64,000 bases of DNA, from NCBI GenBank assembly GCA_016780385.1, contig JADHLY010000005.1:1-64000 (forward strand), written 5' to 3'. Under the pieces are notes generated by a model. The model was not told where the DNA came from. It saw only the letters and a list, made by a program, of their open reading frames with translations, and did not search any database. Below are positions 8,244 to 16,983 of this stretch, piece by piece. Positions within the stretch are counted from its first letter, which is position 1. Every line of letters begins with the position of its first letter. The stretch comes from Flavobacteriales bacterium (GTDB lineage: Bacteria; Bacteroidota; Bacteroidia; Flavobacteriales_D; Sanyastnellaceae). Made by a program: the position numbers and the translations under genes.

Positions 8244-9311
8244 ATGTCCCGATTCCGTTCAGGCGTTCTTCACGGGGAAGAAGTCGCCGCCCTTTTTGAT
8301 GACGCCCAAGACAAAGGCTATGCGCTTCCAGCGGTCAATATCATTGGTACGAACTCACTGAATGCCACGCTGGAAACGGCCGCTTCCGTGGGTTCACCTG
8401 TAATTGTGCAACTCTCCAACGGCGGCGCTTCATTTTATGCGGGCAAGTCTCTGAAGCTTGACCAGCAAGCGGGAGCGGTACACGGCAGTGTTTCTGCAGC
8501 GCTGCACGTGCACGAGATGGCCAAGGCTTATGATGTGCCCGTGGTCTTGCACACCGACCACTGTGCCCGGAAGCTGTTGCCTTGGATTGATGGTCTGCTC
8601 GACCGGGGAGAGGCCCACTTTAAAGCGACTGGAGCCCCCCTGTTTTCTTCGCACATGATTGACCTTTCGGAGGAGCCACTCGAAGAGAACATTGCCACTT
8701 GCGTGGAGTACCTCAAGCGCATGGCGCCACTCGGCATGTTTCTCGAAATCGAGCTTGGTGTGACCGGAGGAGAAGAAGACGGAGTGGACAACACAGACAT
8801 CGATGCCAAGCACCTGTACACCCAGCCTGAAGAGGTGGCCTATGCCTACGAACAGCTGGGCGCGGTGAGTTCACAGTTCACGGTTGCGGCCGCCTTTGGC
8901 AACGTTCACGGTGTGTACAAGCCCGGTAATGTTGAGCTCACGCCCGTCATTCTCAAGAACAGCCAGTCCCACATCGCCCAGAAGCACGGCACCGGCCCCC
9001 GCCCAGTTGACTTTGTGTTCCACGGAGGTTCTGGCAGCAGTGTGGAGGAAATCCGTGAAGCCATTTCATACGGCGCCGTCAAGATGAACATCGACACGGA
9101 CATGCAGTGGGCCTACCTCAGTGGCGTGCGCGATTATGTGCAGGAGTGGTCCCCTTATTTGCAAACGCAAATTGGAAACCCTGAGGGCGCAGATCAACCC
9201 AACAAGAAGAGGTATGACCCCAGGGTATGGCTGCGCCAAGGCGAGCAGTATTTCGTCGAGCGCTTGACACAGGCCTTTGACGATTTGAATTGCCTTTCCC
9301 GCAACCGCTGA
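8244..9311 (+). CDS. fbaA: Class II fructose-bisphosphate aldolase
   Basis: 355 aa; cleaves fructose 1,6-bisphosphate in glycolysis and runs the reverse in gluconeogenesis. Zinc enzyme signatures: VVLHTDHCARK (zinc His and catalytic Asp), the EIELGVTGGEEDGVDN loop of the class IIa type, AAAFGNVHGVY and DFVFHGGSGS. The start MSRFRSGVLHGEEV is chosen because the upstream 25 codons are not family-like. Followed 37 bp later by pgi in the same direction, so two glycolytic genes are paired. Confidence 0.94.
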   Translation: MSRFRSGVLHGEEVAALFDDAQDKGYALPAVNIIGTNSLNATLETAASVGSPVIVQLSNGGASFYAGKSLKLDQQAGAVHGSVSAALHVHEMAKAYDVPVVLHTDHCARKLLPWIDGLLDRGEAHFKATGAPLFSSHMIDLSEEPLEENIATCVEYLKRMAPLGMFLEIELGVTGGEEDGVDNTDIDAKHLYTQPEEVAYAYEQLGAVSSQFTVAAAFGNVHGVYKPGNVELTPVILKNSQSHIAQKHGTGPRPVDFVFHGGSGSSVEEIREAISYGAVKMNIDTDMQWAYLSGVRDYVQEWSPYLQTQIGNPEGADQPNKKRYDPRVWLRQGEQYFVERLTQAFDDLNCLSRNR

Positions 9312-9348
9312 GGTGCAGGTTCTGCAGTCAAGGTGAAGGAACGACGTG

Positions 9349-11001
9349 ATGAAGACTTTTGATTTTGCGGCTGCGGTAGGGGATACGTCCCTTGCAGAAC
9401 AGGCTGCGCGGTTGCGGTCCAAGGGGCTATCGGCGCTCCAGCGGGAAGCGGGTCGCGTGAACCGCTGGGTATTGGATGCACCAGGCACTTGGAGAATGGA
9501 TTTCACCAAGCAGCTCATTGACCAGGCCGCGTGGGCCGAGTTGAAATCCTTGGCGGAGTCAGCCGACTGGAAAGGGGCTGTGGAGTCGCAGTTTGCTGGT
9601 GAGGCTATCAATGTCACCGAGCAACGCGCCGTGCTGCACATGGCCTTGCGGGGGGAGGCTGAAGATGCATTTCAAGTCGGTGGTCAGGACGTCATGCCTG
9701 AAGTCTTGGAGACGCGTGACCGGATGTTGGCCTTTGTGGATGCAGTGCGCTCGGGACACTACACCACAGCCCGTGACGGCAAGTTTCGCAATGTGATTAA
9801 CATCGGCATCGGAGGCTCAGACCTCGGGCCAGTGATGGTGCACGAGGCCTTGGCGCCGATTCGGATGAAGGCGGGCAGCCCATTGGAGGTTCGGTTCGTC
9901 AGCAACGTTGATCCTTTTCACCTGGACGAAGCCCTGTCGGGCCTTGATCCTGCTGAGACCTTGGTTGTGATCGTGTCTAAAACCTTCACGACCCAAGAGA
10001 CCATGGCCAATGCCCAGCGGGCCTTGCAATGGTTGGAGAATGGTCTGGGCAAGGAAAACGCAGGCCAACACATGGCGGCCGTCAGCTCAAACGTGGCAGG
10101 GGCCTCGGCCATGGGGATTGACCCCGGCCGGGTGTTCGGTTTTTCGGACTGGGTAGGTGGCCGCTTCTCTTTGTGGGGACCCGTTGGTTTGTCTGTGGCG
10201 TTGGGCTCGGGTGCTAATGTGTTTCGTGAATTGTTGGCCGGAGCGCGTGACATGGACCGTCATTTCAAAGAAGCGTCAGCAGATGCCAACGTGCCGCTGC
10301 ACATGGCGTTGATCGAGTTATGGAATGTCAATGTCCTCGGTTTCAGCAGCCGTGTGGTCCTTCCGTATGCCCAAGCACTCAAGTCATGGCCGGCTTACCT
10401 GCAACAGGCTGAGATGGAGTCCAATGGAAAGTCTGTCGGACGGGACGGCAAAGGGGTCGCTTGGTCGACCTCGCCTGTGGTGTGGGGCGCAGCGGGAACC
10501 AATGGTCAGCACGCCTTTCACCAGCTGTTGCACCAGGGAACCGAATTGCACCCCATGGATTTTGTGGGATTCCGGCTCCCGATGGGGGGCGATGCCGGGA
10601 TGCACAAGATGCTCTTGGCCAATGCTGTGGCTCAGGCCGAGGCGTTCTGTGAAGGCCGGAAATTGGAAGAAGTGCAAGATGAAATGCGGGCTGCTGGGGC
10701 GTCCGAGCAGCACATCGAGCGGGTAGCGCCACACCGTGCATTCGACGGAGGGCGTCCATCCACGTTCATGTTGGCCGAGAAGTTGAGTGCACATGCCATT
10801 GGCGCGCTCATTGCGGCCCACGAGCACAAAATTTTCTTGGAAGGGCTGTTGTGGGGCGTGTACAGCTTCGACCAGTGGGGTGTGGAACTGGGGAAGAAAC
10901 TGGCCAAAGCGATGTTGTCCGAATCCCAGGGACAGACGGCTTGGACCGCAGGAACAGAGGCCATGATGGCTTTGCTCGAAGGCGATTCCGCAAAGAGCTG
11001 A
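9349..11001 (+). CDS. pgi: Glucose-6-phosphate isomerase
   Basis: 550 aa; interconverts glucose 6-phosphate and fructose 6-phosphate. Recognised from VINIGIGGSDLGPVMV, SKTFTTQETM, GGRFSLWGPVGLS, the NGKSVGRDG/WGAAGTNGQHAFHQLLHQGT active-site region and a C-terminal DQWGVELGKKLA signature. Full length for the family. Start ATG 9349 (a GTG lies one codon earlier), preceded by a purine-rich AAGGTGAAGGA. Confidence 0.95.
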   Translation: MKTFDFAAAVGDTSLAEQAARLRSKGLSALQREAGRVNRWVLDAPGTWRMDFTKQLIDQAAWAELKSLAESADWKGAVESQFAGEAINVTEQRAVLHMALRGEAEDAFQVGGQDVMPEVLETRDRMLAFVDAVRSGHYTTARDGKFRNVINIGIGGSDLGPVMVHEALAPIRMKAGSPLEVRFVSNVDPFHLDEALSGLDPAETLVVIVSKTFTTQETMANAQRALQWLENGLGKENAGQHMAAVSSNVAGASAMGIDPGRVFGFSDWVGGRFSLWGPVGLSVALGSGANVFRELLAGARDMDRHFKEASADANVPLHMALIELWNVNVLGFSSRVVLPYAQALKSWPAYLQQAEMESNGKSVGRDGKGVAWSTSPVVWGAAGTNGQHAFHQLLHQGTELHPMDFVGFRLPMGGDAGMHKMLLANAVAQAEAFCEGRKLEEVQDEMRAAGASEQHIERVAPHRAFDGGRPSTFMLAEKLSAHAIGALIAAHEHKIFLEGLLWGVYSFDQWGVELGKKLAKAMLSESQGQTAWTAGTEAMMALLEGDSAKS

Positions 11002-11177
11002 ACGCCGAAGCAAGAGGGCTGTTGCGCCCTTGATGTGGTTTTGGGGGTGATTGTTGCGTGGACCATGGCCCGAATTGGATGTGTATCACTTGCTTTTAAA
11101 GGGGGAGCGCTGCAAGCACTGACAAAAATCACTGGCTGTCATTGGGTCAGGAACTGGGGGCGTGTTTATCTTACGGC

Positions 11178-12920
11178 ATGCCTAATTCCCAAATCTTGCT
11201 CAAGCACGCGCTGCTGGGTGTTTTCTTTTGTTTTTCAGGCCTTGCGCAGGCCGGCTTCACTGGGTTGACCTATGAAGTGGTGGACAATTCAGATGTAGGG
11301 GTCACCTACCGCATCTACGCCAACTTCGACAACAACACGGATATTATGCAGGCTGTTTACGGCGAAGCACCGTTTGGCTTGTCTGTGACTTCTACCGAAG
11401 GATTCTATCAAGATCCCTTTGGAGGCTTCACTCCGGTTGGGATCAATCCCTTGCTGTACAGCACTTTTGAAAATCTGACCCGAGACTCTTGGCTGACCAT
11501 CGGTCAGGAAGACAACTCTTTTGGGGATCCAATCGCCTCCGTTGGTGGGGCGTCTTGGAACTCAGCGGTGCTGAGTTTTGAAAATGGAGGTGATTTTGTG
11601 GTGAATGACGGCGTAGGGGGCAGTGTGTACGCCTTGCCAAGCCAGCCTCAGGCCATCCCCGATGCCAACGGTCAAGTATTGATTGGGCAGTTGACCACCA
11701 CCGGAAACTGGAACCTGACCTGCAACATTCAGTGGCGTGACGCTGCGCTGGTGGTGTCCAACGAAACTGATTTGAGCATTGGCTATGAGCAAACGGACTT
11801 CGAAGGGCTGTCATATGAACTCGTAGGTGAAAACACTTCCGGAGATGGCTTTGATACCTATCGGGTATATGCCGAGCTCACCGATCCGGGCGCCCAAATC
11901 GTCGCGGTGTACGGTCTTCAGGACACCGCATTGTCCATCACGACGACAGGAACGTTCTACCAGGATGCGTTGGGCGGGGCAACCTCGACCACAATCAATC
12001 CCATCTTGTATGGTACTTTTCCTTCATTGCAGTATGATTCATGGGTGACCATTGGTTCTGAGGACAACGCGGGTTCTGTGGACTACATCGGTGTGGATTT
12101 CATTCCATTTGAAGCCGGTGGTGATATCATCATCGACAATCCCGTGGGAGGCACTTGGTATATCCTGCCAGACTTGGAACCATTGGCGTTTCCCGATGCG
12201 GACGGTAAGGTGTTGCTCGGTCAGTTCACCACGGATGGCATCGTCGACATGGTGTTGAACATCCAGTATCGCTCATCAGGAGGTGCCAATATTCAAGTGC
12301 CTGGAGCGGCGTTGACATTCCCAGTTGTGACGCCGGGTTGTACCGATCCTGGCGCCTGTAACTACAATCCCTTGGCTGACTTCGAGGATGGCTCATGTGA
12401 CTTCCTCACATGCGCGGGGTGTGACGAAACCGATGCCTGCAACTACAACCCCCAGGCGAGCATCGTGGACAATGACTTGTGCGAGTTCCCGGTCGGGTAC
12501 CCCAACAACACAGTGGATTGCGATGGCAACTGCCTCAATGACGCGGACGGCGACCAGGTCTGTGATGAGGATGAGGTGCCAGGTTGTACCAATGACTTGG
12601 CGGACAACTACAATCCGCTCGCCACTGATGATGATGGGTCTTGTTTGATTTCAGGGTGTACAGATTCAGATGCACAGAACTACAATGCGAATGCCACTGA
12701 GGACAATGGTACTTGCGAGTTCTTGATCGTCGGAACCCAGGGATGCACCTATGATGATGCGACCAACTTTGAGGCGGGTGCGACCCTCGACGACGGTTCC
12801 TGTGAATTCGACTGCGAAGGCGGCGGCGGCTGTGCTTACGACACGGATGGCAATGGCTTGATCGGCTCAGCTGACTTGCTCGTCTTCCTGTCGCTTTACG
12901 GGCAGCCTTGCGGAGATTAA
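11178..12920 (+). CDS. Secreted protein: two DSWVTIG domains, five Cys repeats, dockerin-like tail
   Basis: 580 aa. Signal peptide (ALLGVFFCFSGLAQA) from MPNSQILLKH. Two copies of an unrecognised ~165-residue domain follow (DNA about 11253-11757 and 11796-12291), each with TYRIYA or TYRVYA, an FYQD segment, D-S-W-(L/V)-T-I-G, and a QxLIGQLTT or LLGQFTT end. Then come five cysteine units of the GCTDPGACNYNP...DDGSC type. The last ~30 residues are an EF-hand/dockerin-like element, DTDGNGLIGSADLL...CGD, with no T9SS type A or B domain. The DSWVTIG domain recurs in the genes at 13079, 50483 and 54612. Function unknown; extracellular. Confidence 0.8.
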   Translation: MPNSQILLKHALLGVFFCFSGLAQAGFTGLTYEVVDNSDVGVTYRIYANFDNNTDIMQAVYGEAPFGLSVTSTEGFYQDPFGGFTPVGINPLLYSTFENLTRDSWLTIGQEDNSFGDPIASVGGASWNSAVLSFENGGDFVVNDGVGGSVYALPSQPQAIPDANGQVLIGQLTTTGNWNLTCNIQWRDAALVVSNETDLSIGYEQTDFEGLSYELVGENTSGDGFDTYRVYAELTDPGAQIVAVYGLQDTALSITTTGTFYQDALGGATSTTINPILYGTFPSLQYDSWVTIGSEDNAGSVDYIGVDFIPFEAGGDIIIDNPVGGTWYILPDLEPLAFPDADGKVLLGQFTTDGIVDMVLNIQYRSSGGANIQVPGAALTFPVVTPGCTDPGACNYNPLADFEDGSCDFLTCAGCDETDACNYNPQASIVDNDLCEFPVGYPNNTVDCDGNCLNDADGDQVCDEDEVPGCTNDLADNYNPLATDDDGSCLISGCTDSDAQNYNANATEDNGTCEFLIVGTQGCTYDDATNFEAGATLDDGSCEFDCEGGGGCAYDTDGNGLIGSADLLVFLSLYGQPCGD

Positions 12921-13078
12921 GCCGGCCAGTGCTCGGCTGATTTCTATGCTGAGCGCGGTTGCCCAGGTATTCCATTGGGGCCATTACACGGTTTCATAGA
13001 GATCATCACGGGCAATGATGAATGTCACCGGATTTTACTTGACCGGCAGGTTAATTTGAGGACACCAAACTTCACTGA

Positions 13079-15352
13079 ATGAGAACCATCCACTCCATCT
13101 TCCTGGCCATTTGTGCTACTGTCGTTAGTGGTGCGGGCTCCTCAATTTTGGCCCAAGCCTGCTCCGATCCTTCGGCATGTAATTACCAGCCCAATGCAGG
13201 GCCGTATTGTGTTGAGACCGAGGTCATGCAAGTCCATACGGACGGTGTCTTGGCTGGCATGACCACCTATCGGGTATACTTCATTGCTGACACCTCGTCA
13301 GACTTGGTGTCTGCTGTATTCGGCGATGCTGATTATCCACTGACGGTGACCACCACCACTTCTTTCTATCAGAATGAATTTGGTGCCGCGACACCCAATG
13401 CCATCAACCCCATTCTGTATGGATTCGCTCCAGAACTTGCCTTTGACAGTTGGGTAACGCTTGGCATTGAGCAAGAGCCATCTGCTACAGCAGGCGAGGG
13501 TTTGGTAGGCCTGGTGTCCGATGAGGCGCAGGATTGGGGGCTTTCATTCGAGGCCGGAGGTGACATTGTCATCAACACTTCAGTAGGAGGTGCTTGGTTC
13601 TCGACCAATGACCAATCGAACGGAGTACCGGATGTCACTGGTCGTGTTCTGCTGGGGCAGTTCACGACGGATGGGGAGCTCGGTGGCATGATCAACCTAT
13701 CTGTCTTTCCCGGTGGCCAGCTTGGTGGTTCTGGTGAACTGGTTACTTATGCCATCGGAGAGGTGTGTCAATGTCTCTATCCCACGACATATTTCGTGGA
13801 CGCTGATGGCGATGGTTATGGCACCACGCCAGTGTTGCTGTGTGAGCCAGGCGAGGGATACGCGACCACAGGTGGTGATTGTAATGACAATACGGCGGTG
13901 GCATATCCTGGGAATCCCTCTGATGTTGTCGGAGATGGTATCGATGGCAATTGTGATGGACAAGAGACCTGTTACCGCGACATAGACAACGATGGCTACC
14001 GCAATGCGGATACGACGGATTTCATCGGCTCACCATTCAATTTAGATTGTGCTGAATTCGGTGAAGCCTATGGATATCAGCCATTTGACTGTGACGATAC
14101 GAACCCAGATCTGACCGTCCCCGATGAGAACGGCAATTGTGATCCTGACGTGACCTCGGCAACAGAGGGTTGTGGTGATCCCGGAGCCTGTAATTATGAC
14201 CCAGAGGCCATTCCGGAGGCGGAGAACTGCGAGTATTTGACTTGTCAGGGGTGTCCGAACCCTGCAGCGTGCAACTACGACCCTGATGCACAGATTCTAG
14301 CCCCCTTGGTTTGTGATTTTACCACTTGCGCGGGATGCACGGATCCGGCAGCCACCAATTACAGCGCAACGGTGGTCATAGCGGATGATTCGGAGTGTGT
14401 GTACGCGGGATTGCTGGCGATTGCGCCGGTCACTGTGCACTTCGAGGACAATGCGGGTCCAGCAATGACGTACACCAATGAGGTGTATGCTTTGTTGCCG
14501 CCTGATGCCATTCGCTTGAAGCGCGTGGTAGGCGTAAAAGGAGGCGATGTCACCTTGCGTGTCGAGCCTTTTGATGCCTTCCACCAATCGGCCACCTGTG
14601 ACGGATGGAACCCCCACGACATGGCCGTCACGACGGCTTTTAATGGGACAGAGTATACCAACTTGGATTGCCTCTCTGACTCTTGGTTTACGATTGGCGG
14701 TTCGGTTGGCAGCGGTCCTGACCTGGCGGCCATCGGGTTTGATGGTGAAGCCCTCTCTGAGATGTCTGCCTTTGACAGTGAATTGCTCGCTGCGGAGGGT
14801 GATAGCCTTGGCTGGGAAATTGAAGGAGATACAGGCGGAGAGCCGTCCAACCACTGTTTGGAACTGCTCGGACGCCCGGGTTGTGCGCATTCCGTGCGCA
14901 TCGCACGCGTCACATTGGCTTTGGGTCAGAGCTTCTCCTTTCAGGCGGGCTTGACCTACACTGTGGGTGGTGAGGGAGAGCGCAGCGTGGCTGGGTTTGA
15001 CATCACCGACGACTCGAGCACCTTTTCCGACAGCGGAGGAGGAGGAGAGGCGGACTCGGACGATGCCATCATTACAGACGGGGTGTCAAACACCATCTAT
15101 GGGTGCTTGAATCCAGTGGCATGCAATTATGATGCTAGTGCCAACGCCGACTCTGGATGGTGCGATTACGACAGCTGCCAGGGCTGTACCTATCAAGATG
15201 CAGACAACTATGACGAGGCGTCCACAGTGGACGATGGCACCTGCACTTTCTCCGTCACGTCGGATTGTCCCTTTGATTCAACGGGAGATGGCTTGATCGG
15301 CGCTTCTGACCTTGTGGATTTCCTCTCGCAATTCGACTCGAGCTGCGAGTAA
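13079..15352 (+). CDS. Secreted protein: DSWVTIG domains, MopE-like metal-binding segment, Cys repeats, dockerin-like tail
   Basis: 757 aa. Signal peptide ending SSILAQA, then a Cys unit (CSDPSACNYQ) and a DSWVTIG domain (DNA about 13205-13740). At about residues 235-345 there are two calcium/copper-type segments of the MopE kind: VDADGDGYGTTP...GGDCNDN...DGNCDGQ and DIDNDGYRNADT...FDCDDTNPDL. Further Cys units (GCGDPGACNYDP and others) flank a second, diverged copy of the domain containing SDSWFTIGG. It ends with a dockerin-like element, STGDGLIGASDLVDFL...CE. Six Cys units in total. Same overall design as the upstream gene, so the two probably arose by duplication. Role unknown. Confidence 0.78.
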   Translation: MRTIHSIFLAICATVVSGAGSSILAQACSDPSACNYQPNAGPYCVETEVMQVHTDGVLAGMTTYRVYFIADTSSDLVSAVFGDADYPLTVTTTTSFYQNEFGAATPNAINPILYGFAPELAFDSWVTLGIEQEPSATAGEGLVGLVSDEAQDWGLSFEAGGDIVINTSVGGAWFSTNDQSNGVPDVTGRVLLGQFTTDGELGGMINLSVFPGGQLGGSGELVTYAIGEVCQCLYPTTYFVDADGDGYGTTPVLLCEPGEGYATTGGDCNDNTAVAYPGNPSDVVGDGIDGNCDGQETCYRDIDNDGYRNADTTDFIGSPFNLDCAEFGEAYGYQPFDCDDTNPDLTVPDENGNCDPDVTSATEGCGDPGACNYDPEAIPEAENCEYLTCQGCPNPAACNYDPDAQILAPLVCDFTTCAGCTDPAATNYSATVVIADDSECVYAGLLAIAPVTVHFEDNAGPAMTYTNEVYALLPPDAIRLKRVVGVKGGDVTLRVEPFDAFHQSATCDGWNPHDMAVTTAFNGTEYTNLDCLSDSWFTIGGSVGSGPDLAAIGFDGEALSEMSAFDSELLAAEGDSLGWEIEGDTGGEPSNHCLELLGRPGCAHSVRIARVTLALGQSFSFQAGLTYTVGGEGERSVAGFDITDDSSTFSDSGGGGEADSDDAIITDGVSNTIYGCLNPVACNYDASANADSGWCDYDSCQGCTYQDADNYDEASTVDDGTCTFSVTSDCPFDSTGDGLIGASDLVDFLSQFDSSCE

Positions 15353-15384
15353 TCGAGTAGCGTTCAGGACCTGAATTACATTTG

Positions 15385-15411
15385 ATGCCCCCGGCCAAGT
15401 GTCGGGGGCAT
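15385..15411 (+). terminator. Intrinsic terminator after the 13079 gene
   Basis: 9-bp perfect stem ATGCCCCCG/CGGGGGCAT with a 9-nt loop, followed by TTTCAATT. It ends 15 bp before the transporter start. Confidence 0.75.
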
Positions 15412-15426
15412 TTCAATTCAATCGCC

Positions 15427-16779
15427 ATGAACACCAAGCGGCTTTCCTTCTGGGAAATCTGGAACATGAGTTTCGGATTCCTGGGCATCCAATTCGGTTT
15501 CGCCCTTCAGGGGGGCAACATGTCCCGCATCTTCCAGACACTCGGAGCGTCCAAGGACGAGATTCCGATGCTCTGGATTGCCGCTCCCCTGACGGGGTTG
15601 TTGGTCCAGCCTGTGATTGGATACCTCAGCGACAGAACTTGGCATCCGCGGTGGGGCCGCCGCCGGCCATTTTTTCTGATGGGGGCTGTGTTAAGCTCTT
15701 TGGCCTTGTTTTTCATGCCATACAGTCCAACGCTATGGATGGCGGCTGGCTTTCTGTGGATCCTGGACGCGAGCATCAACATCAGCATGGAGCCCTTCCG
15801 TGCGCTGGTGGCGGACAAACTGCCCGAAGAGCAGCGGAGCTATGGCTTCGTGCTCCAGACCTTAATCATCGGCATCGGAACTTGGGTGGCGTCCAATCTG
15901 CCTTGGTTCGTCACCAAGCTCGGCGTGGCCAACGAGGCTGCAGTAGGGGAGATTCCCGCCAGCGTTTATGTCTCCTTCGCCATTGGGGCCTTCGTATTCC
16001 TGACGAGTATTCTCTACACCGTGTTCACCACAAGCGAGGAGCCTCCAGCAGATTTGGCGGCATTTGAACAAGAAAAGGCCGAGCGCAGAGGGTGGGGGCA
16101 TGGCGCGGCTGAAATCACGGCATTTGTGGGGCAGATGCCGAGGGTCATGGTCAAGCTGGGGGCCGTCCAATTCTTCAGTTGGTTCGCATTTTTCACCATG
16201 TGGTCCTTTGCAACCCCAGCCTTGACGGAGCATGTTTTTGGAGCGGCAATGCCCGAGGAAGGGGCCTTAGATTATGCTGTCGCTAGCGCAGCGTACAACG
16301 AAGCCGCCAACGCGGTATCCAGTTCGATGGGGGTCTACGGATTGAGCAGCATGGTGTTTGCGCTGTTGCTTTCGGTATGGACAAGCCGCCGGGGATTGAA
16401 CCGCAAAATGACCCACTTGTTGAGCCTTGCGCTCGGGGGCTTGGGCTTCTTGACCATGACGTGGTGGGGACCTGAGACGGCGTCCAATCTCAATTGGAGC
16501 TTTGCCCTGATTGGCCTCGCTTGGGGCAGCATTTTGAGCATGCCCTATGCCATGCTTTCCGGCGCCATACCCTCGGAGAAGATGGGGGTGGGCATGGGGG
16601 TGTTCAACATGTTCATCGTCATTCCGCAAATCGTGGCGGCCCTCGGTGGCATCAATTGGGCCTACAAAACACTGCTGGGTGACGATGTCATTCAGACCAT
16701 GGTGCTCGCAGGCCTGAGTTTGATGGTGGCTTCGCTCATCAACCTCTGGATTCGGTCTTCCGACATGGAAGTTGGCTGA
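15427..16779 (+). CDS. MFS sugar transporter, SLC45/GPH-like
   Basis: 450 aa, about 12 hydrophobic segments. The loop [14 protein letters not shown] after TM2 and the N-terminal [21 protein letters not shown] match the MFS group related to plant sucrose carriers and SLC45, usually annotated in Bacteroidetes as maltose or other sugar transporters; [22 protein letters not shown] is typical of the C-terminal half. It lies in the inner membrane. Start MNTKRLSF directly after the terminator. It is embedded between secreted carbohydrate-binding-like proteins, consistent with oligosaccharide uptake, but no glycoside hydrolase is next to it. Confidence 0.85.
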   Translation: MNTKRLSFWEIWNMSFGFLGIQFGFALQGGNMSRIFQTLGASKDEIPMLWIAAPLTGLLVQPVIGYLSDRTWHPRWGRRRPFFLMGAVLSSLALFFMPYSPTLWMAAGFLWILDASINISMEPFRALVADKLPEEQRSYGFVLQTLIIGIGTWVASNLPWFVTKLGVANEAAVGEIPASVYVSFAIGAFVFLTSILYTVFTTSEEPPADLAAFEQEKAERRGWGHGAAEITAFVGQMPRVMVKLGAVQFFSWFAFFTMWSFATPALTEHVFGAAMPEEGALDYAVASAAYNEAANAVSSSMGVYGLSSMVFALLLSVWTSRRGLNRKMTHLLSLALGGLGFLTMTWWGPETASNLNWSFALIGLAWGSILSMPYAMLSGAIPSEKMGVGMGVFNMFIVIPQIVAALGGINWAYKTLLGDDVIQTMVLAGLSLMVASLINLWIRSSDMEVG

Positions 16780-16910
16780 TTGTGGAAACTATTTTGTATT
16801 CGTCGTGTTTCCTCGTTTGAGCCGATAAACATCGACGCTCTTGAGGTTTGGGGCTTTGATTGGTGCCCTTCCTTCTTGATAATGGCAGTGTCATTCCCCT
16901 GATTTGTGGG

Positions 16911-16931
16911 AAGGTGTATGATGTACACCTT
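16911..16931. promoter_or_regulatory. Inverted repeat upstream of the 16984 gene
   Basis: AAGGTGTA (16911-16918) and TACACCTT (16924-16931), a perfect 8-bp dyad around 5 nt, 53 bp before the start. It could be an operator or a 5'-leader hairpin. The rest of 16780-16983 shows nothing I recognise. Confidence 0.35.
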
Positions 16932-16983
16932 CTCTCGCTATATTGGCCGCGATTGTAGAAACCAAACTGTAACCACAAACACA

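Noticed and set aside
11002-11177. Gap after pgi examined for RNA genes
   Set aside because: Only a weak GGGC/GCCC hairpin near 11014-11029 without a T-tract; nothing else recognised.
12330-12830. Repetitive Cys-unit DNA mistaken at first for a CRISPR or tandem-repeat array
   Set aside because: The periodicity is at protein level (about 20-residue Cys units); DNA units are diverged and lack identical repeats with unique spacers.
12921-13078. Gap between the two DSWVTIG genes examined for a terminator or promoter
   Set aside because: A TTAATTTG at 13051-13058 resembles a -7 box (20 nt before the start), but no matching -33 element at the right spacing; left unannotated.
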